Shown: positions 25,978-36,993, numbered from the stretch's first letter. The stretch: DNA of 64,000 nucleotides from Paenibacillus sp. JCM 10914 (GCF_001315105.1 NZ_BAZR01000001.1:558001-622000); one strand, 5' to 3'. A program made the numbers and translations. Notes: generated by a model from the letters alone, not told the origin.

Positions 25978-26331
25978 ATGAATCTGCATGTTGAGTTGGA
26001 GCATCACAGGCACGTACTGATCGTTAGGCTGTCCGGGGAATTGGATCACCATACGGCCGATCATGTAAGAATGCAGCTCGATGAAGCCATCCAGAGACGG
26101 CAAACCGAACATCTGGTGCTAAGCCTGAAAGAGTTGGATTTCATGGATAGCTCCGGTCTTGGGGTCATTCTGGGCCGCTATAAATTCATCAAGCAAAAAG
26201 GCGGAAAAATGGCCGTATGCGATGTTAAACCTCAAGTGTACCGTTTGCTGGAAATGTCGGGGCTATTTAAGATCATGCCGATATATGAGAACGAGGGCAC
26301 GGCACTCTCGGGTTTGGAGGTAGTGTCATGA
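25978..26331 (+). CDS. spoIIAA: Anti-sigma-F factor antagonist SpoIIAA
   Basis: SpoIIAA frees sigma-F by binding SpoIIAB when unphosphorylated. The 117-residue STAS-domain protein has the conserved phosphorylation site in [15 protein letters not shown] (the second Ser, near residue 58). Start ATG 25978 lies 10 bases after GGGAGGAG; GTG 25969 is too close to that site. It overlaps spoIIAB by 4 bases, indicating translational coupling. Confidence 0.95.
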   Translation: MNLHVELEHHRHVLIVRLSGELDHHTADHVRMQLDEAIQRRQTEHLVLSLKELDFMDSSGLGVILGRYKFIKQKGGKMAVCDVKPQVYRLLEMSGLFKIMPIYENEGTALSGLEVVS

Positions 26332-26786
26332 GTGAAGGAAAAGCACAGCAAAATTTTATGACCCTGCAGTTTGCCGCAAAGTCGGAGAACGAATCCTTTG
26401 CCCGCGTCGCCGTAGCGGCATTCATCTCCCAGTTGGATCCGACGATGGATGAACTCAGCGATTTGAAGACGGTTGTATCGGAAGCTGTAACCAATAGTAT
26501 TATTCATGGTTATGACAGCAACCCGGAGGGGATTGTCACGATTGAAGCGGTGATTGACGGGGATGTGATCGCGCTGTGCATTGAAGATGCCGGGCATGGA
26601 ATTGAAGATTTAGAGATGGCGAAGCAGCCGCTTTATACCTCCAAGCCGGAGCTAGAACGATCTGGAATGGGATTTACCATCATGGAGAATTTCATGGATG
26701 AGTTCGAAGTCATCAGCGAACCGGGTAACGGTACGTCTATCCGAATGAAGAAGAGGATCGAATCCAAGAAAGCTTTGTATAATTAG
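26328..26786 (+). CDS. spoIIAB: Anti-sigma-F factor and SpoIIAA kinase SpoIIAB
   Basis: SpoIIAB holds sigma-F inactive before septation and phosphorylates SpoIIAA. The 152-residue GHKL ATPase shows the N box ([14 protein letters not shown]), the G1 box ([10 protein letters not shown]) and G2 box ([14 protein letters not shown]). ATG 26328 overlaps the spoIIAA stop; sigF follows 11 bases downstream. Frame and length are normal. Confidence 0.96.
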   Translation: MSEGKAQQNFMTLQFAAKSENESFARVAVAAFISQLDPTMDELSDLKTVVSEAVTNSIIHGYDSNPEGIVTIEAVIDGDVIALCIEDAGHGIEDLEMAKQPLYTSKPELERSGMGFTIMENFMDEFEVISEPGNGTSIRMKKRIESKKALYN

Positions 26787-26797
26787 GGGTTGGACAA

Positions 26798-27553
26798 ATG
26801 GATGCCGATGTGAAGAAAACTTCGCAGACTTATTTGGACGACGCGGAGGTCAAACGACTCATTGCACTTAGCCAAAGCGGGGACCATGTTGCCCGTGATA
26901 CACTCGTCAATTGTAATATTCGACTTGTCTGGTCGGTCGTACAGCGGTTTATGAATCGAGGTTACGAGCCGGATGATCTGTTTCAGATCGGCTGTATCGG
27001 GCTCTTAAAGTCGGTGGACAAGTTCGATCTTAGCTATGACGTGAAGTTCTCAACCTATGCCGTACCGATGATTATCGGAGAGATTCAGCGATTCTTGCGG
27101 GACGATGGCACGCTCAAAGTCAGCCGCTCGCTTAAAGAAATGGCGAACAAGGTTCGCAAGAAGCGCGATGAGCTGTCCAAGCAACTGGATCGGTTACCAA
27201 CGATCAAAGAGGTAGCCGAAGAGCTTGGCGTTACGCCGGAGGAAGTGGTGTTTGCCCAGGAAGCGAACAAGCCGCCTACATCGATTCACGAAACCGTATT
27301 TGAGAATGACGGCGACCCTATAACGCTGATGGACCAAATCGCAGACGAATCGCAGGAACGCTGGTTTGACAAGCTTGCCTTAAACGAAGCGATCGGCGGT
27401 TTGACGGAGCGCGAACGACTTATCGTATATTTACGATATTATCGCGACCAGACACAATCAGAGGTTGCCAACCGGCTCGGGATATCGCAAGTACAGGTGT
27501 CCAGGCTGGAGAAGAAAATATTGCAGAGTATACGAAATGAAATTGCGCAGTAG
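26798..27553 (+). CDS. sigF: RNA polymerase sigma factor SigF
   Basis: Sigma-F is the first forespore-specific sigma factor. The 251-residue protein carries region 2 (NIRLVWSVVQRF, DLFQIGCIGLLKSVDKFDLSYDVKFSTYAV with the aromatic melting residues), region 3 (SRSLKEMANKVRKKRDEL) and region 4 (LTERERLIVYLRYYRDQTQSEVANRLGISQVQVSRLE). It is the last gene of the tricistronic spoIIA operon and is followed by a terminator. Confidence 0.97.
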   Translation: MDADVKKTSQTYLDDAEVKRLIALSQSGDHVARDTLVNCNIRLVWSVVQRFMNRGYEPDDLFQIGCIGLLKSVDKFDLSYDVKFSTYAVPMIIGEIQRFLRDDGTLKVSRSLKEMANKVRKKRDELSKQLDRLPTIKEVAEELGVTPEEVVFAQEANKPPTSIHETVFENDGDPITLMDQIADESQERWFDKLALNEAIGGLTERERLIVYLRYYRDQTQSEVANRLGISQVQVSRLEKKILQSIRNEIAQ

Positions 27554-27579
27554 AGCTTTATTTCAAATGGTGTAACACG

Positions 27580-27619
27580 AAAAGCGATCCAGGGAATCTT
27601 CCTTGCCATCGCTTTTTTT
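27580..27619 (+). terminator. Terminator after sigF
   Basis: AAAAGCGAT (27580-27588) pairs with ATCGCTTTT (27608-27616), with an inner AGGGAA/TTCCT arm, and is followed by a T run. Confidence 0.88.
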
Positions 27620-27711
27620 GCTGTGTTCAAAAAGAAGTTATGGTAAATCAGAGTAGAAAGCTACGGCATTTCCCATACTAACGGTAATTTAGCAGTAAAG
27701 GAGTGTTTCGG

Positions 27712-28356
27712 ATGAAGGTTAATCCCACTCCGACGGTATTTCTCCAACTCCGGAGCCGAATCCGCTTGCCGAGAGATCAAACCGTCAAATTAGGCGACGT
27801 TGCTTTCATCGTTACTGAACCCAAGTGGGAGAAACAATTGCAAGATCTGCCGCTTGCCTATCCGAAGGATGTGGATGGGAACCGGCTCGTTATGGATCTG
27901 ATTCAGATCATTCCGAAGGTTCAGAAGTTTATGCCGGGTGTTCATATCGAGCCGGTAGGTAATCATCATACGCTCGTGGAACTGCTCGGTCCCGGCAGCA
28001 AACGCTCCAGATTTTGGTTTCCGCTGATTTGGCTGTTGCTGTTCTTCGGATCGGCCCTGACCATTATGAATTTTCATGCGGACGTAAATATGCTCGAAGT
28101 GCAGATAAGAATCGTCGAGATGGTAACCGGCAAGAGGGACGAGCATCCTTACTTGTTTCAAGTTGCGTATTCGCTCGGTCTCGGGTTTGGGATGACCGTG
28201 TTCTTCAACCATCTGTTCAAAAAGAAATGGAACGAAGAGCCGACTCCGCTTGAGGTTGAGATGTACTTGTACCAAGAGAACCTGGATCAGTTCGTTGTCG
28301 CAGAGGAATATCGCAAGCTGAATACCGATGCGAAGCTGCCAGGTAAGAAGCCATGA
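27712..28356 (+). CDS. spoVAA: Stage V sporulation protein AA
   Basis: This 214-residue member of the SpoVA set is involved in dipicolinic acid movement across the forespore membrane. A soluble N-terminal domain (about residues 1-100, with FLQLRSRIRLPRDQTVKLGDVA) precedes two membrane helices (about 103-121 and 146-166). Start ATG 27712 is 8 bases after AAAGGAG. It overlaps spoVAB by 4 bases. The next SpoVA genes expected in B. subtilis (AC, AD, AE) are not here; AF follows AB. Confidence 0.9.
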   Translation: MKVNPTPTVFLQLRSRIRLPRDQTVKLGDVAFIVTEPKWEKQLQDLPLAYPKDVDGNRLVMDLIQIIPKVQKFMPGVHIEPVGNHHTLVELLGPGSKRSRFWFPLIWLLLFFGSALTIMNFHADVNMLEVQIRIVEMVTGKRDEHPYLFQVAYSLGLGFGMTVFFNHLFKKKWNEEPTPLEVEMYLYQENLDQFVVAEEYRKLNTDAKLPGKKP

Positions 28357-28781
28357 TGGGCTCGATCTTTCAGATCGTATTCATCTGCTTATTAGGTGTC
28401 GCTGGCGGCATTGCTGTCGGTGGTGGGGTGATTGCCCTTATCATCGTGCTCGATATTATCCCGCGGTTGTCCCAGCTTACGGACACATATCATCGGGTGC
28501 ACTGGTATGAAGGAGCGCTAATCACAGGTTCTTTCGTTGGCACGGTTGCCGATTTTTGGCGCTGGTCCGTCCCGCTCGGACCTGTTGTAAGCACAATCAT
28601 CGGCCTCATGTGCGGCATATTTATCGGAATGCTTGCTGCGGCCTTGACAGAGGTGCTGAACGTATTGCCGATTCTGGCGAAGCGGCTTCGTCTCAATGGG
28701 TATTTATTCGGCCTGCTGATGGCGATGGTATTTGGTAAAGTTGCGGGCTCATTATTCGACTGGTTTGTATTCAGTAAATGA
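28353..28781 (+). CDS. spoVAB: Stage V sporulation protein AB
   Basis: This 142-residue membrane protein has about four to five helices, beginning FQIVFICLLGVAGGIAVGGGVIALIIV, and the conserved PRLSQLTDTYHRVHWYEGALI block. It belongs to the SpoVA channel group. ATG 28353 overlaps the spoVAA stop codon. Nineteen bases separate it from the SpoVAF gene. Confidence 0.92.
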   Translation: MMGSIFQIVFICLLGVAGGIAVGGGVIALIIVLDIIPRLSQLTDTYHRVHWYEGALITGSFVGTVADFWRWSVPLGPVVSTIIGLMCGIFIGMLAAALTEVLNVLPILAKRLRLNGYLFGLLMAMVFGKVAGSLFDWFVFSK

Positions 28782-28800
28782 ACGATGGTAGGAGGCAGTT

Positions 28801-30435
28801 ATGGACGAGAACACGAAACAAGACCGTGTGGATCAACCACGCATACCAAACGTCCCCCCTTCTGAGATTAAACGAGTAGAAGCGGAAGCGCTGAAGCAGA
28901 AGCGGGAGGCGGAAACGTCGGACAGCACCAAAGAGTCCATTATCTATTGGCAGGGTGATGATCGGGTACCCGGGAGTTTAAAAGTATTGAAAAAAACAAT
29001 GACCGAAGTGATCGGTCTTGGCGTCTCGTTCGACGTGGTCATGCGAGAGATGACCTTTGGCGGCAAGAAGGCTGCGCTGTTGTTTCTAAATGGATTCACT
29101 AACGATATCGTTGTGTCCGAAATTCTAAGCCGACTGACCTACCTTACTCCGGAGGACGTAAGCAATCACGCACTGGGGGAGATCATGACCCGATATATTC
29201 CTCACGTCCAGGTCGAGGAGGATGCCAGGCTCAGCAAGGTTGTAGATGAGGTGCTGTCAGGGTTATGCGCCTTGTTTATCGAGGGAGCCAACTCCGCCAT
29301 TATCCTGGATACGAGGCAGTATCCTGTCCGCGGTTTAGAAGAACCGGCTGTGGAAAAGGTTGTACGCGGTGCCCGGGATGGGTTTACGGAGACTATCGTA
29401 ACCAACATTAATCTGGTGCGCAGAAGACTGCGCGATCCGGGCCTCCATGTTGAGATTATGAAGGTAGGGAACCGTACCCGTACGGACGTATGCCTGATGT
29501 TCATCGACGATATCGTCGATCGGACCCAAGTCGAAGCGATTCGCAGAAAAATCGAGCAGCTGAACATTGAGGGCTTGCCGCTTGGCGATAAACAGCTGGA
29601 GGAAGCGATAGTGAATAAGGGGTGGCATCCATATCCACTGGTTCGGTATTCAGAACGTCCCGATGTTGTGTCATCGCACTTGTTGGAAGGCCGGGTCGTG
29701 GTTATGGTGGATACCTCGCCCAGCGTTATGATTATGCCAACCACCTTTTTCGATCTATGCATGCACGCCGAGGAGAATCGCCAGACTCCGTTTATGGGAA
29801 CGTATTTGCGCTGGGTTCGCTTTGCCGGCATATTCGCGTCGATGTTCCTGCTGCCGCTCTGGATGCTGCTCGTTATTCATCCTGAGCTGAAACCGCCCGC
29901 GCTGGATATCATCGGCCCGCAGGAAAATGTCAAACTCCCGATTATCGCCCAGTTTCTTATCGTTGAGTTCGGGGTCGATCTACTGCGGCTTGCCGCCGTT
30001 CATACGCCAACGCCGCTTGCCTCTGCCATGGGTTTGATTGCAGCCATTCTCATCGGGGATATCGCTGTGAAGACGGGATTATTCGTGAATGAAGTCGTGC
30101 TCTATATGGCAGTAGCGGCTATCGGGATGTTCGCGACACCTAGCTATGAGTTGGGGCTTGCTAATCGGATGGTTCGTTTACTGCTGTTAATCGTGACCGC
30201 CATGTTCGGCGTCAAGGGTCTGGTTATAGGCACAACTCTCCTGATTCTCGGGTTGACGACTCACCGCTCCTATAACTCTTCCTATCTGTGGCCATTTATA
30301 CCATTTAGTGCAAAAGCGATGGGGGAGGTTTTGTTCCGTAAACCATTACTGACCTCAACGAGACGCCCGTCAATCAACAAGACGCGGGATAATACGAAGA
30401 TGGGATCGGATATGAATCCAGGTGGGGAGCAATAG
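28801..30435 (+). CDS. spoVAF: SpoVAF, GerA-family spore protein
   Basis: The 544-residue protein is related to germinant receptor A subunits. A long soluble N-terminal region (to about residue 330) contains DVVMREMTFGGKKAALLFLNG and DPGLHVEIMKVGNRTRTDVCLMFIDDI. Four to five membrane helices follow (FAGIFASMFLLPLWMLL onward), then a short cytosolic tail. In B. subtilis spoVAF ends the spoVA operon and its product modulates receptor-dependent germination. Here it directly follows spoVAB. Start ATG 28801 follows a GGAGGCAG site. Confidence 0.9.
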   Translation: MDENTKQDRVDQPRIPNVPPSEIKRVEAEALKQKREAETSDSTKESIIYWQGDDRVPGSLKVLKKTMTEVIGLGVSFDVVMREMTFGGKKAALLFLNGFTNDIVVSEILSRLTYLTPEDVSNHALGEIMTRYIPHVQVEEDARLSKVVDEVLSGLCALFIEGANSAIILDTRQYPVRGLEEPAVEKVVRGARDGFTETIVTNINLVRRRLRDPGLHVEIMKVGNRTRTDVCLMFIDDIVDRTQVEAIRRKIEQLNIEGLPLGDKQLEEAIVNKGWHPYPLVRYSERPDVVSSHLLEGRVVVMVDTSPSVMIMPTTFFDLCMHAEENRQTPFMGTYLRWVRFAGIFASMFLLPLWMLLVIHPELKPPALDIIGPQENVKLPIIAQFLIVEFGVDLLRLAAVHTPTPLASAMGLIAAILIGDIAVKTGLFVNEVVLYMAVAAIGMFATPSYELGLANRMVRLLLLIVTAMFGVKGLVIGTTLLILGLTTHRSYNSSYLWPFIPFSAKAMGEVLFRKPLLTSTRRPSINKTRDNTKMGSDMNPGGEQ

Positions 30436-30468
30436 CAATAACACAAATGTTCTGTTGAAAAATCCATT

Positions 30469-30496
30469 TTGATTCTCATTCGTTGTCTGCTATACT
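30469..30496 (+). promoter_or_regulatory. Sigma-A promoter of lysA
   Basis: TTGATT (30469-30474) and TATACT (30491-30496) are 16 bases apart. No lysine riboswitch is recognisable in the short leader. Confidence 0.65.
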
Positions 30497-30553
30497 GTGA
30501 ACAATTATTCGATTATTTATTTTTGACCATTGGATCGGAGGAATTGTAAAAAT

Positions 30554-31870
30554 ATGTTTTTACACGGTACAAGTAAGATTAACGAAGAGGGGCATCTGGA
30601 AATCGGCGGTTGCGATACGGCTGATCTAAAAGCTCAATATGGAACACCTTTGTATATTGTAGACGAGCAGTCGGTGCGCAACCGCTGTCGGGAATATATC
30701 GAAGCTTTTAAGGCTTCCGGACTGAACTTTCAAGTGGCTTATGCCAGCAAAGCATTCTGCGTGATGGCCATGTGCCAATTGGCTGAAGAGGAAGGAATGT
30801 CACTGGACGTCGTTTCGGACGGTGAACTTTACACGGCTCTGCAAGCAGGCTTCCCGGCAGGACGCATCCATTTTCATGGCAATAACAAAACAACAGAAGA
30901 AATCGAAATGGCGCTTGACGCTGAGATCGGTTGTTTTGTAGTGGATAATGTGATCGAGCTGCACATGCTGCAAGCGATCGCAGCCGAGAAGAATCGTACG
31001 GTCAACATCCTGCTGCGTGTAACCCCAGGGGTTGAGGCACATACGCATGAGTATATCTCGACGGGTCAGACAGACTCGAAGTTCGGTTTTGATATTGGCA
31101 ACGGTTCCGCCTATGAAGCCGTGAAACTGGCTGAAGCACAAGCTAACATTACCCTGCTCGGCGTTCATTCTCACATCGGTTCCCAAATTTTTGAGGTGGA
31201 AGGCTTCCAGATGGCTGTACAGCGTGTAGCTGAGTTTGCTGCTTCCGTTAAAGAAGGACTTGGTGTCGTATTCAAAGTAGTCAATCTTGGCGGCGGATTC
31301 GGAATCCGTTATGTGGATGGAGACACGCCACTTCAGGTATCCCAATACGTTAAAGCAATCACAGATGCGGTGAAAACGCATTTTGCCGCAATCGGTACAG
31401 AACTTCCGGAAATTTGGGTTGAGCCGGGCCGGAGCATTGTGGGTGACGCCGGTACAACGCTGTACACGGTCGGCACTAGCAAGGATATTCCTGGAGTCCG
31501 CAAGTACGTTGCAGTGGACGGAGGGATGACGGACAATCCGCGTCCAGCACTGTACGAATCGAAATATGAAGCTGTACTGGCTAACCGTGCCAATGATAAA
31601 GCAGAAGAAACCGTGTCGATCGCAGGTAAATGCTGCGAGAGCGGTGATATGCTGATCTGGGATTTGGAGCTTCCAACCGTGAAGACCGGCGACTTGCTAG
31701 CCGTGGCTTGCACAGGTGCCTATAACTACTCCATGGCAAGTAACTATAACCGAATTCGCAAGCCTGCCGTGGTGTTCGTTAAGGACGGACAGAGCCAACT
31801 GGTCGTGCGCCGTGAATCTTTGCAGGACATCATCAGCAACGATGTCGTGACTGCACGCGTTCTGGGTTAA
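30554..31870 (+). CDS. lysA: Diaminopimelate decarboxylase
   Basis: LysA decarboxylates meso-diaminopimelate to lysine with pyridoxal phosphate. The 438-residue protein has the cofactor Lys in VAYASKAFCVMAM (near residue 60), the HSHIGSQI motif, the phosphate-binding GGGFG and the cofactor/substrate-binding EPGRSIV and CCESGD blocks. Start ATG 30554 follows CGGAGGAAT by 12 bases. It is monogenic here, between spoVAF and ppiB, with a terminator behind it. Confidence 0.95.
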   Translation: MFLHGTSKINEEGHLEIGGCDTADLKAQYGTPLYIVDEQSVRNRCREYIEAFKASGLNFQVAYASKAFCVMAMCQLAEEEGMSLDVVSDGELYTALQAGFPAGRIHFHGNNKTTEEIEMALDAEIGCFVVDNVIELHMLQAIAAEKNRTVNILLRVTPGVEAHTHEYISTGQTDSKFGFDIGNGSAYEAVKLAEAQANITLLGVHSHIGSQIFEVEGFQMAVQRVAEFAASVKEGLGVVFKVVNLGGGFGIRYVDGDTPLQVSQYVKAITDAVKTHFAAIGTELPEIWVEPGRSIVGDAGTTLYTVGTSKDIPGVRKYVAVDGGMTDNPRPALYESKYEAVLANRANDKAEETVSIAGKCCESGDMLIWDLELPTVKTGDLLAVACTGAYNYSMASNYNRIRKPAVVFVKDGQSQLVVRRESLQDIISNDVVTARVLG

Positions 31871-31890
31871 TTCGCCAATGATTGCAGGAG

Positions 31891-31932
31891 AGTCCTCCGA
31901 TATCCATGCCGGTCATGGTTTGGAGGACTTCT
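31891..31932 (+). terminator. Terminator-like hairpin after lysA
   Basis: AGTCCTCC (31891-31898) pairs with GGAGGACT (31922-31929), with an inner CCATG/CATGG arm. The trailing T run is short (TTCTTG). Confidence 0.65.
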
Positions 31933-32041
31933 TGTTATGTTCGGTTGACTTTGCTTCGCGATGCGTTTCATAGTACACTAGAACTTGCATTGTCTAAACA
32001 TAGCAATGGATACGTTTCCATAACGGAAGGAGAAATCACAT

Positions 32042-32473
32042 ATGGCAAAAAAAGCGAAAATCACACTAGAGAACGGTAAAGAGGTATTGCTGGACCTGTT
32101 CGAGAACGACGCACCTAACACTGTGGGTAATTTTGAGAAGTTGGCGAATTCCGGCTTCTACAACGGACTTGTGTTCCACCGTGTTATCCCTGGCTTTGTG
32201 GCTCAAGGCGGCTGCCCGCAAGGGACAGGCACCGGAGGTCCCGGTTACAACATCAACTGTGAGATCAACCCGAACAAACATGAGCGCGGCAGCTTGGCCA
32301 TGGCTCACGCGGGCCGCAATACAGGCGGAAGCCAATTCTACGTGTGCTACGAGCCACAACCGCATCTGGATGGTCAACACACCGTATTCGGTAAAGTGTT
32401 AGAGGGCATGGAGCATGTAGATGCATTCAAAGGCCGCGATAAAATGGAAAAAGTCGAAGTATACGAAGCTTAA
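32042..32473 (+). CDS. ppiB: Peptidyl-prolyl cis-trans isomerase, cyclophilin type
   Basis: This 143-residue cytoplasmic cyclophilin assists folding by isomerising prolyl bonds. Active-site residues are in [16 protein letters not shown] (catalytic Arg and the Phe/Gln pocket), [15 protein letters not shown] and the H of [13 protein letters not shown]. Start ATG 32042 follows GGAAGGAGAAA. It corresponds to B. subtilis ppiB, which also lies between lysA and the rib operon. Confidence 0.95.
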   Translation: MAKKAKITLENGKEVLLDLFENDAPNTVGNFEKLANSGFYNGLVFHRVIPGFVAQGGCPQGTGTGGPGYNINCEINPNKHERGSLAMAHAGRNTGGSQFYVCYEPQPHLDGQHTVFGKVLEGMEHVDAFKGRDKMEKVEVYEA

Positions 32474-32477
32474 TATC

Positions 32478-32521
32478 ATCCCCCAATGCCAGGTTGACCG
32501 TAGGCATTGGGGGGATTTTTA
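32478..32521. terminator. Bidirectional terminator after ppiB
   Basis: ATCCCCCAATGCC (32478-32490) pairs with GGCATTGGGGGGAT (32503-32516) and is followed by a T run. The next gene converges on it. Confidence 0.88.
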
Positions 32522-32545
32522 TTATGTCATACGTCAACGAAGTAA

Positions 32546-32947
32546 CTACGGGGTGGCTGGAAAGAAGCTTCGCAATTTGTCGGGAACCGGTCTGCTTTTT
32601 CTCGTGAGCACGTCCATGGCGACACTTGTCACGGTTGCATCGGCGCAGCGTTCGTTCTGTTCGTTGTAAATCTGCTGGAGCAGAACATAACTCGTACGAC
32701 CTACAGATAATGGCTCGGTCGTGATCCGCAGACGCTCCCCTTGACCGCACTCCTTGCGATAATTGACATTGATATTGACGGTGACAGTTTGCACGCCAAG
32801 AGCCTTTAGCACTTCATAGTGAAGCTCTCCCGCTTCGTACCACTCTTCTCTTCCCCATTCCAGATACTCCAGGTATTTGGCGTTGTTCACATGGCCGTTC
32901 ACATCGATTTCTGTCGGACGGACGATAATATCCAATACGGTTTGCAT
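32546..32947 (-). CDS. Hotdog-fold acyl-CoA thioesterase (YbgC/FadM type)
   Basis: This 133-residue thioesterase of the 4-hydroxybenzoyl-CoA type has the signature EIDVNGHVNNAKYLEYLEWGREEW near the N-terminus, whose Asp is the usual catalytic residue. The later NINVNYRKEC strand also fits. The physiological acyl-CoA is unknown. Start ATG at 32947 is preceded by AAAGGAG. It is convergent with ppiB and divergent from the rib operon. Confidence 0.87.
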   Translation of the reverse strand: MQTVLDIIVRPTEIDVNGHVNNAKYLEYLEWGREEWYEAGELHYEVLKALGVQTVTVNINVNYRKECGQGERLRITTEPLSVGRTSYVLLQQIYNEQNERCADATVTSVAMDVLTRKSRPVPDKLRSFFPATP

Positions 32948-33092
32948 GACAATAGACTCCTTTAACTGATTCTAGTTGGGCACATGGATTCCTCTTATCA
33001 GAATACTCTTCCCAACGGTTTAACACCAGTCGGACGGTTCTACTCATTGCAAGGAATAAGTTATATGCTAAGTAAAAGTTAGTAGAATGATG

Positions 33093-33121
33093 TTGCTTTT
33101 TTGAAATCGGAATGATAAGAT
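33093..33121 (+). promoter_or_regulatory. Candidate sigma-A promoter of the rib operon
   Basis: TTGCTT (33093-33098) and TAAGAT (33116-33121) are 17 bases apart, about 35 bases before the FMN aptamer begins. Confidence 0.42.
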
Positions 33122-33154
33122 TCAAACTAAGCAACATCTAATTTCATAAGCAAT

Positions 33155-33326
33155 ATCCTTCGGGGTTGGGTGAAATTCCCTACCGGCGGTGATGATGCAG
33201 CTATCGAGCCATACAACGGCAGATTGTTGTGTCTTAGTCCGTGACCCGGATATGAGTCATGTATTCATAGACGGTGGACCTGGTGCAAATCCGGGACCGA
33301 CAGTATAGTCTGGATGGGAGAAGGAG
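33155..33326 (+). ncRNA. FMN riboswitch (RFN element)
   Basis: The conserved RFN blocks occur in order: ATCCTTCGGGGTTGGGTGAA at the 5' end, CCCTACCGGCGGTGATG, CCGTGACCCG, GGTGGACCTGGTGCAAATCC, CCGGGACCGACAGT and the closing strand TCTGGATGGGAGAAGGA, which pairs back with the start. It lies upstream of ribD and will reduce expression of the riboflavin genes when FMN is abundant. Confidence 0.96.
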
Positions 33327-34740
<1,414 letters not shown>

Positions 34741-34772
34741 AGATGTGAGGTTGTCAGAGAGGAGGAGAGCCA

Positions 34773-35441
34773 TTGTTTACCGGATTGGTCGAAGAGATCG
34801 GAGAGATGAGAAGGATTGGACGTCAGGGTGAGGCGATGCTGTTAAGCATCTCGGCTCATCGGATCATGGACGATCTGAAGCTGGGCGACAGCGTAGCTGT
34901 TAACGGTGTATGTCTTACGGCAACAACAATCCACCAAGGGATGTTCACCGTGGATGTTATGCCTGAAACCTACAGAAACACCAATCTCAGAGAATTGCAG
35001 CCCGGCAGCAAAGTGAATCTGGAACGCGCCATGGCAGCCGGCGGGAGATTCGGAGGCCATATCGTTCAAGGGCATGTGGACGGTGTGGGAACGATACGCA
35101 GTTTAAGTACCGACCAGAATGCCGTCGTTTACGAAATTGCCCCGGAACAAGCTGATCTGTTTCAATATATTATCCCTAAGGGGTCGATTACGCTGGATGG
35201 CATTAGTCTTACCGTCGTAAGAACGACGGAAGCTTCCTTTACCGTATCGATCATCCCGCATACGCTGGCGGAGACCGTCCTTGCCCACAAGAAGGCGGGG
35301 GACAGTGTCAATATTGAATGCGATATTCTAGGGAAGTACGTGGATCATCTGCTCCATTACAGTTCAGGCAAGACTCGGGACAAAAAAGGAACAAAGCCTG
35401 GCATTAGTCAGGATTACTTGGCAGAGCATGGTTTTGTCTGA
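34773..35441 (+). CDS. ribE: Riboflavin synthase, alpha subunit
   Basis: This enzyme dismutates two 6,7-dimethyl-8-ribityllumazine molecules into riboflavin. The 222-residue protein consists of two lumazine-binding repeats: the first starts [12 protein letters not shown] with NGVCLTAT, the second has [12 protein letters not shown] and [12 protein letters not shown]. Start TTG 34773 follows GGAGGAG. Its frame is intact, unlike its neighbours. It lies between ribD and ribBA as in B. subtilis. Confidence 0.95.
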   Translation: MFTGLVEEIGEMRRIGRQGEAMLLSISAHRIMDDLKLGDSVAVNGVCLTATTIHQGMFTVDVMPETYRNTNLRELQPGSKVNLERAMAAGGRFGGHIVQGHVDGVGTIRSLSTDQNAVVYEIAPEQADLFQYIIPKGSITLDGISLTVVRTTEASFTVSIIPHTLAETVLAHKKAGDSVNIECDILGKYVDHLLHYSSGKTRDKKGTKPGISQDYLAEHGFV

Positions 35442-35494
35442 GAAACGATCGGAAAGGGACGGTAATGACCCGATCAACAAGAGGAGGGATAGCT

Positions 35495-36741
35495 ATGGAA
35501 GAGCAGATCGCATTTCATACGATTGAAGAGGCGTTATCCGACCTGAAAGCTGGCAAAGTGGTGATTGTGGTCGATGATGAAGACCGTGAGAACGAAGGAG
35601 ATTTCATAGCGCTTGCCGATAAGGCAACACCAGAAGTAATCAATTTCATGATTACCGAAGGCCGCGGTTTGGTATGCCTGCCGATCACGCAAGCACGCGC
35701 ACAAGAGCTCGATCTGAAACCGATGGTCTCGCAAAATACGGATTATCACGGTACCGCTTTTACGGTGTCGATTGATCATAAGGACACGACAACCGGCATA
35801 TCGGCCTATGAACGTTCGATATCCGTACGCGGCATTATGGACCCAAACGCTACGGCTGCCGACTTCCGCAGACCGGGCCATATGTTTCCATTGATAGCGA
35901 AGGATGGCGGCGTACTTCGGCGTGCCGGCCATACGGAAGCCGCGGTAGATTTAGCAAGGTTGTGCGGTTCCTATCCGGCGGGTGTTATCTGTGAGGTGAT
36001 CAAGGAAGACGGAACGATGGCGCGGTTGCCGGATCTGGTGGAAATGGCAAAGAAATTTGACCTCAAGCTGATCTGCATCAAGGACCTGATTCATTACCGC
36101 AATGAGAAGGAGAAACTCGTACAACGCGAAGTTGCTGTCAGAATGCCGACCGATTACGGTGTGTTCCAGGCGGTGGCCTATACGAATGATGTGGACAATA
36201 AAGAGCATGTCGCTCTGGTAAAAGGTGAGATCGATGGCAGTGAGCCTGTTCTCGTCCGCGTGCATTCCGAATGTTTGACCGGGGATGTGTTTCATTCCCA
36301 TCGGTGCGACTGCGGTCCACAGTTCGAAGCAGCGCTGCGACAGATTAATGAAGCGGGCAAAGGCGTACTCCTTTATATGCGTCAAGAGGGCCGCGGTATC
36401 GGCTTGATTAACAAGCTGAAGGCTTACAAGCTGCAGGAGGAGGGCTTGGATACCGTTGATGCGAACCTGAAACTCGGATTTGCAGCCGACTTGCGCGATT
36501 ACGGGATAGCGCGCAAATCCTGAAGGATCTGGGCGTGCAACAGATTCGTCTGTTGACCAACAATCCACGTAAGATCAGAGGCCTGGAGGGTTATGGCCTG
36601 GAGGTAGTCGAGCGCGTGCCGATCCAGATGCCGGAGAACGAGGACAACACCGGATATCTGCATACGAAGCAGGCGAAGCTCGGACATATGCTGAAATTCA
36701 ACGATATCGAACAGAATGAGAGCGCGAATTCTAACCAGTAA
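35495..36741 (+). CDS. ribBA: Bifunctional DHBP synthase/GTP cyclohydrolase II (frameshifted as written)
   Basis: The N-terminal domain makes 3,4-dihydroxy-2-butanone 4-phosphate ([10 protein letters not shown] near residue 30 and RRAGHTEA near 145). The C-terminal domain is GTP cyclohydrolase II with the zinc Cys cluster in [17 protein letters not shown] and the RQEGRGIGL motif. One G is missing near 36509 (expected [15 protein letters not shown]), so the frame stops at 36523 and the last 70 residues lie in another frame. Restored length is about 415 residues. Start ATG 35495 follows GAGGAGGG. Confidence 0.94.
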
Positions 36742-36789
36742 CACCCCATTAATATAAGATCAATTTTTGAGAAGAGCTGCTTCCCGAAA

Positions 36790-36927
36790 TGGCAGAGCGA
36801 AGTGGACGGAATACGGCTGGAGAAGCGAAGCGTTCGCCTTTAAATCCTGATTTCCACATCATAATCTCGAGTTCAAGAAATCAGGATTTAACAGCGATCG
36901 GAAGCCGTATCCGTCAGCGTAGCGGTC
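36790..36927. repeat. Structured inverted-repeat element inside the rib operon
   Basis: The 252-base gap between ribBA and ribH holds a nested inverted repeat. The inner arms AAATCCTGATTTC (36842-36854 and 36877-36889) are perfect, and the outer arms GACGGAATACGGCT (36805-36818) and AGCCGTATCCGTC (36903-36915) differ by one base. A further small hairpin, AAGCGAA/TTCGCCTT, sits in the left arm. The layout resembles a dispersed palindromic intergenic repeat, not a terminator; I see only this one copy in the window. Confidence 0.7.
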
Positions 36928-36993
36928 TTTACAGTTGTAGCCGGCTCAACGAGTGACCTTATCTAAACTCCCACCCGAAAGGATGAACTTATC

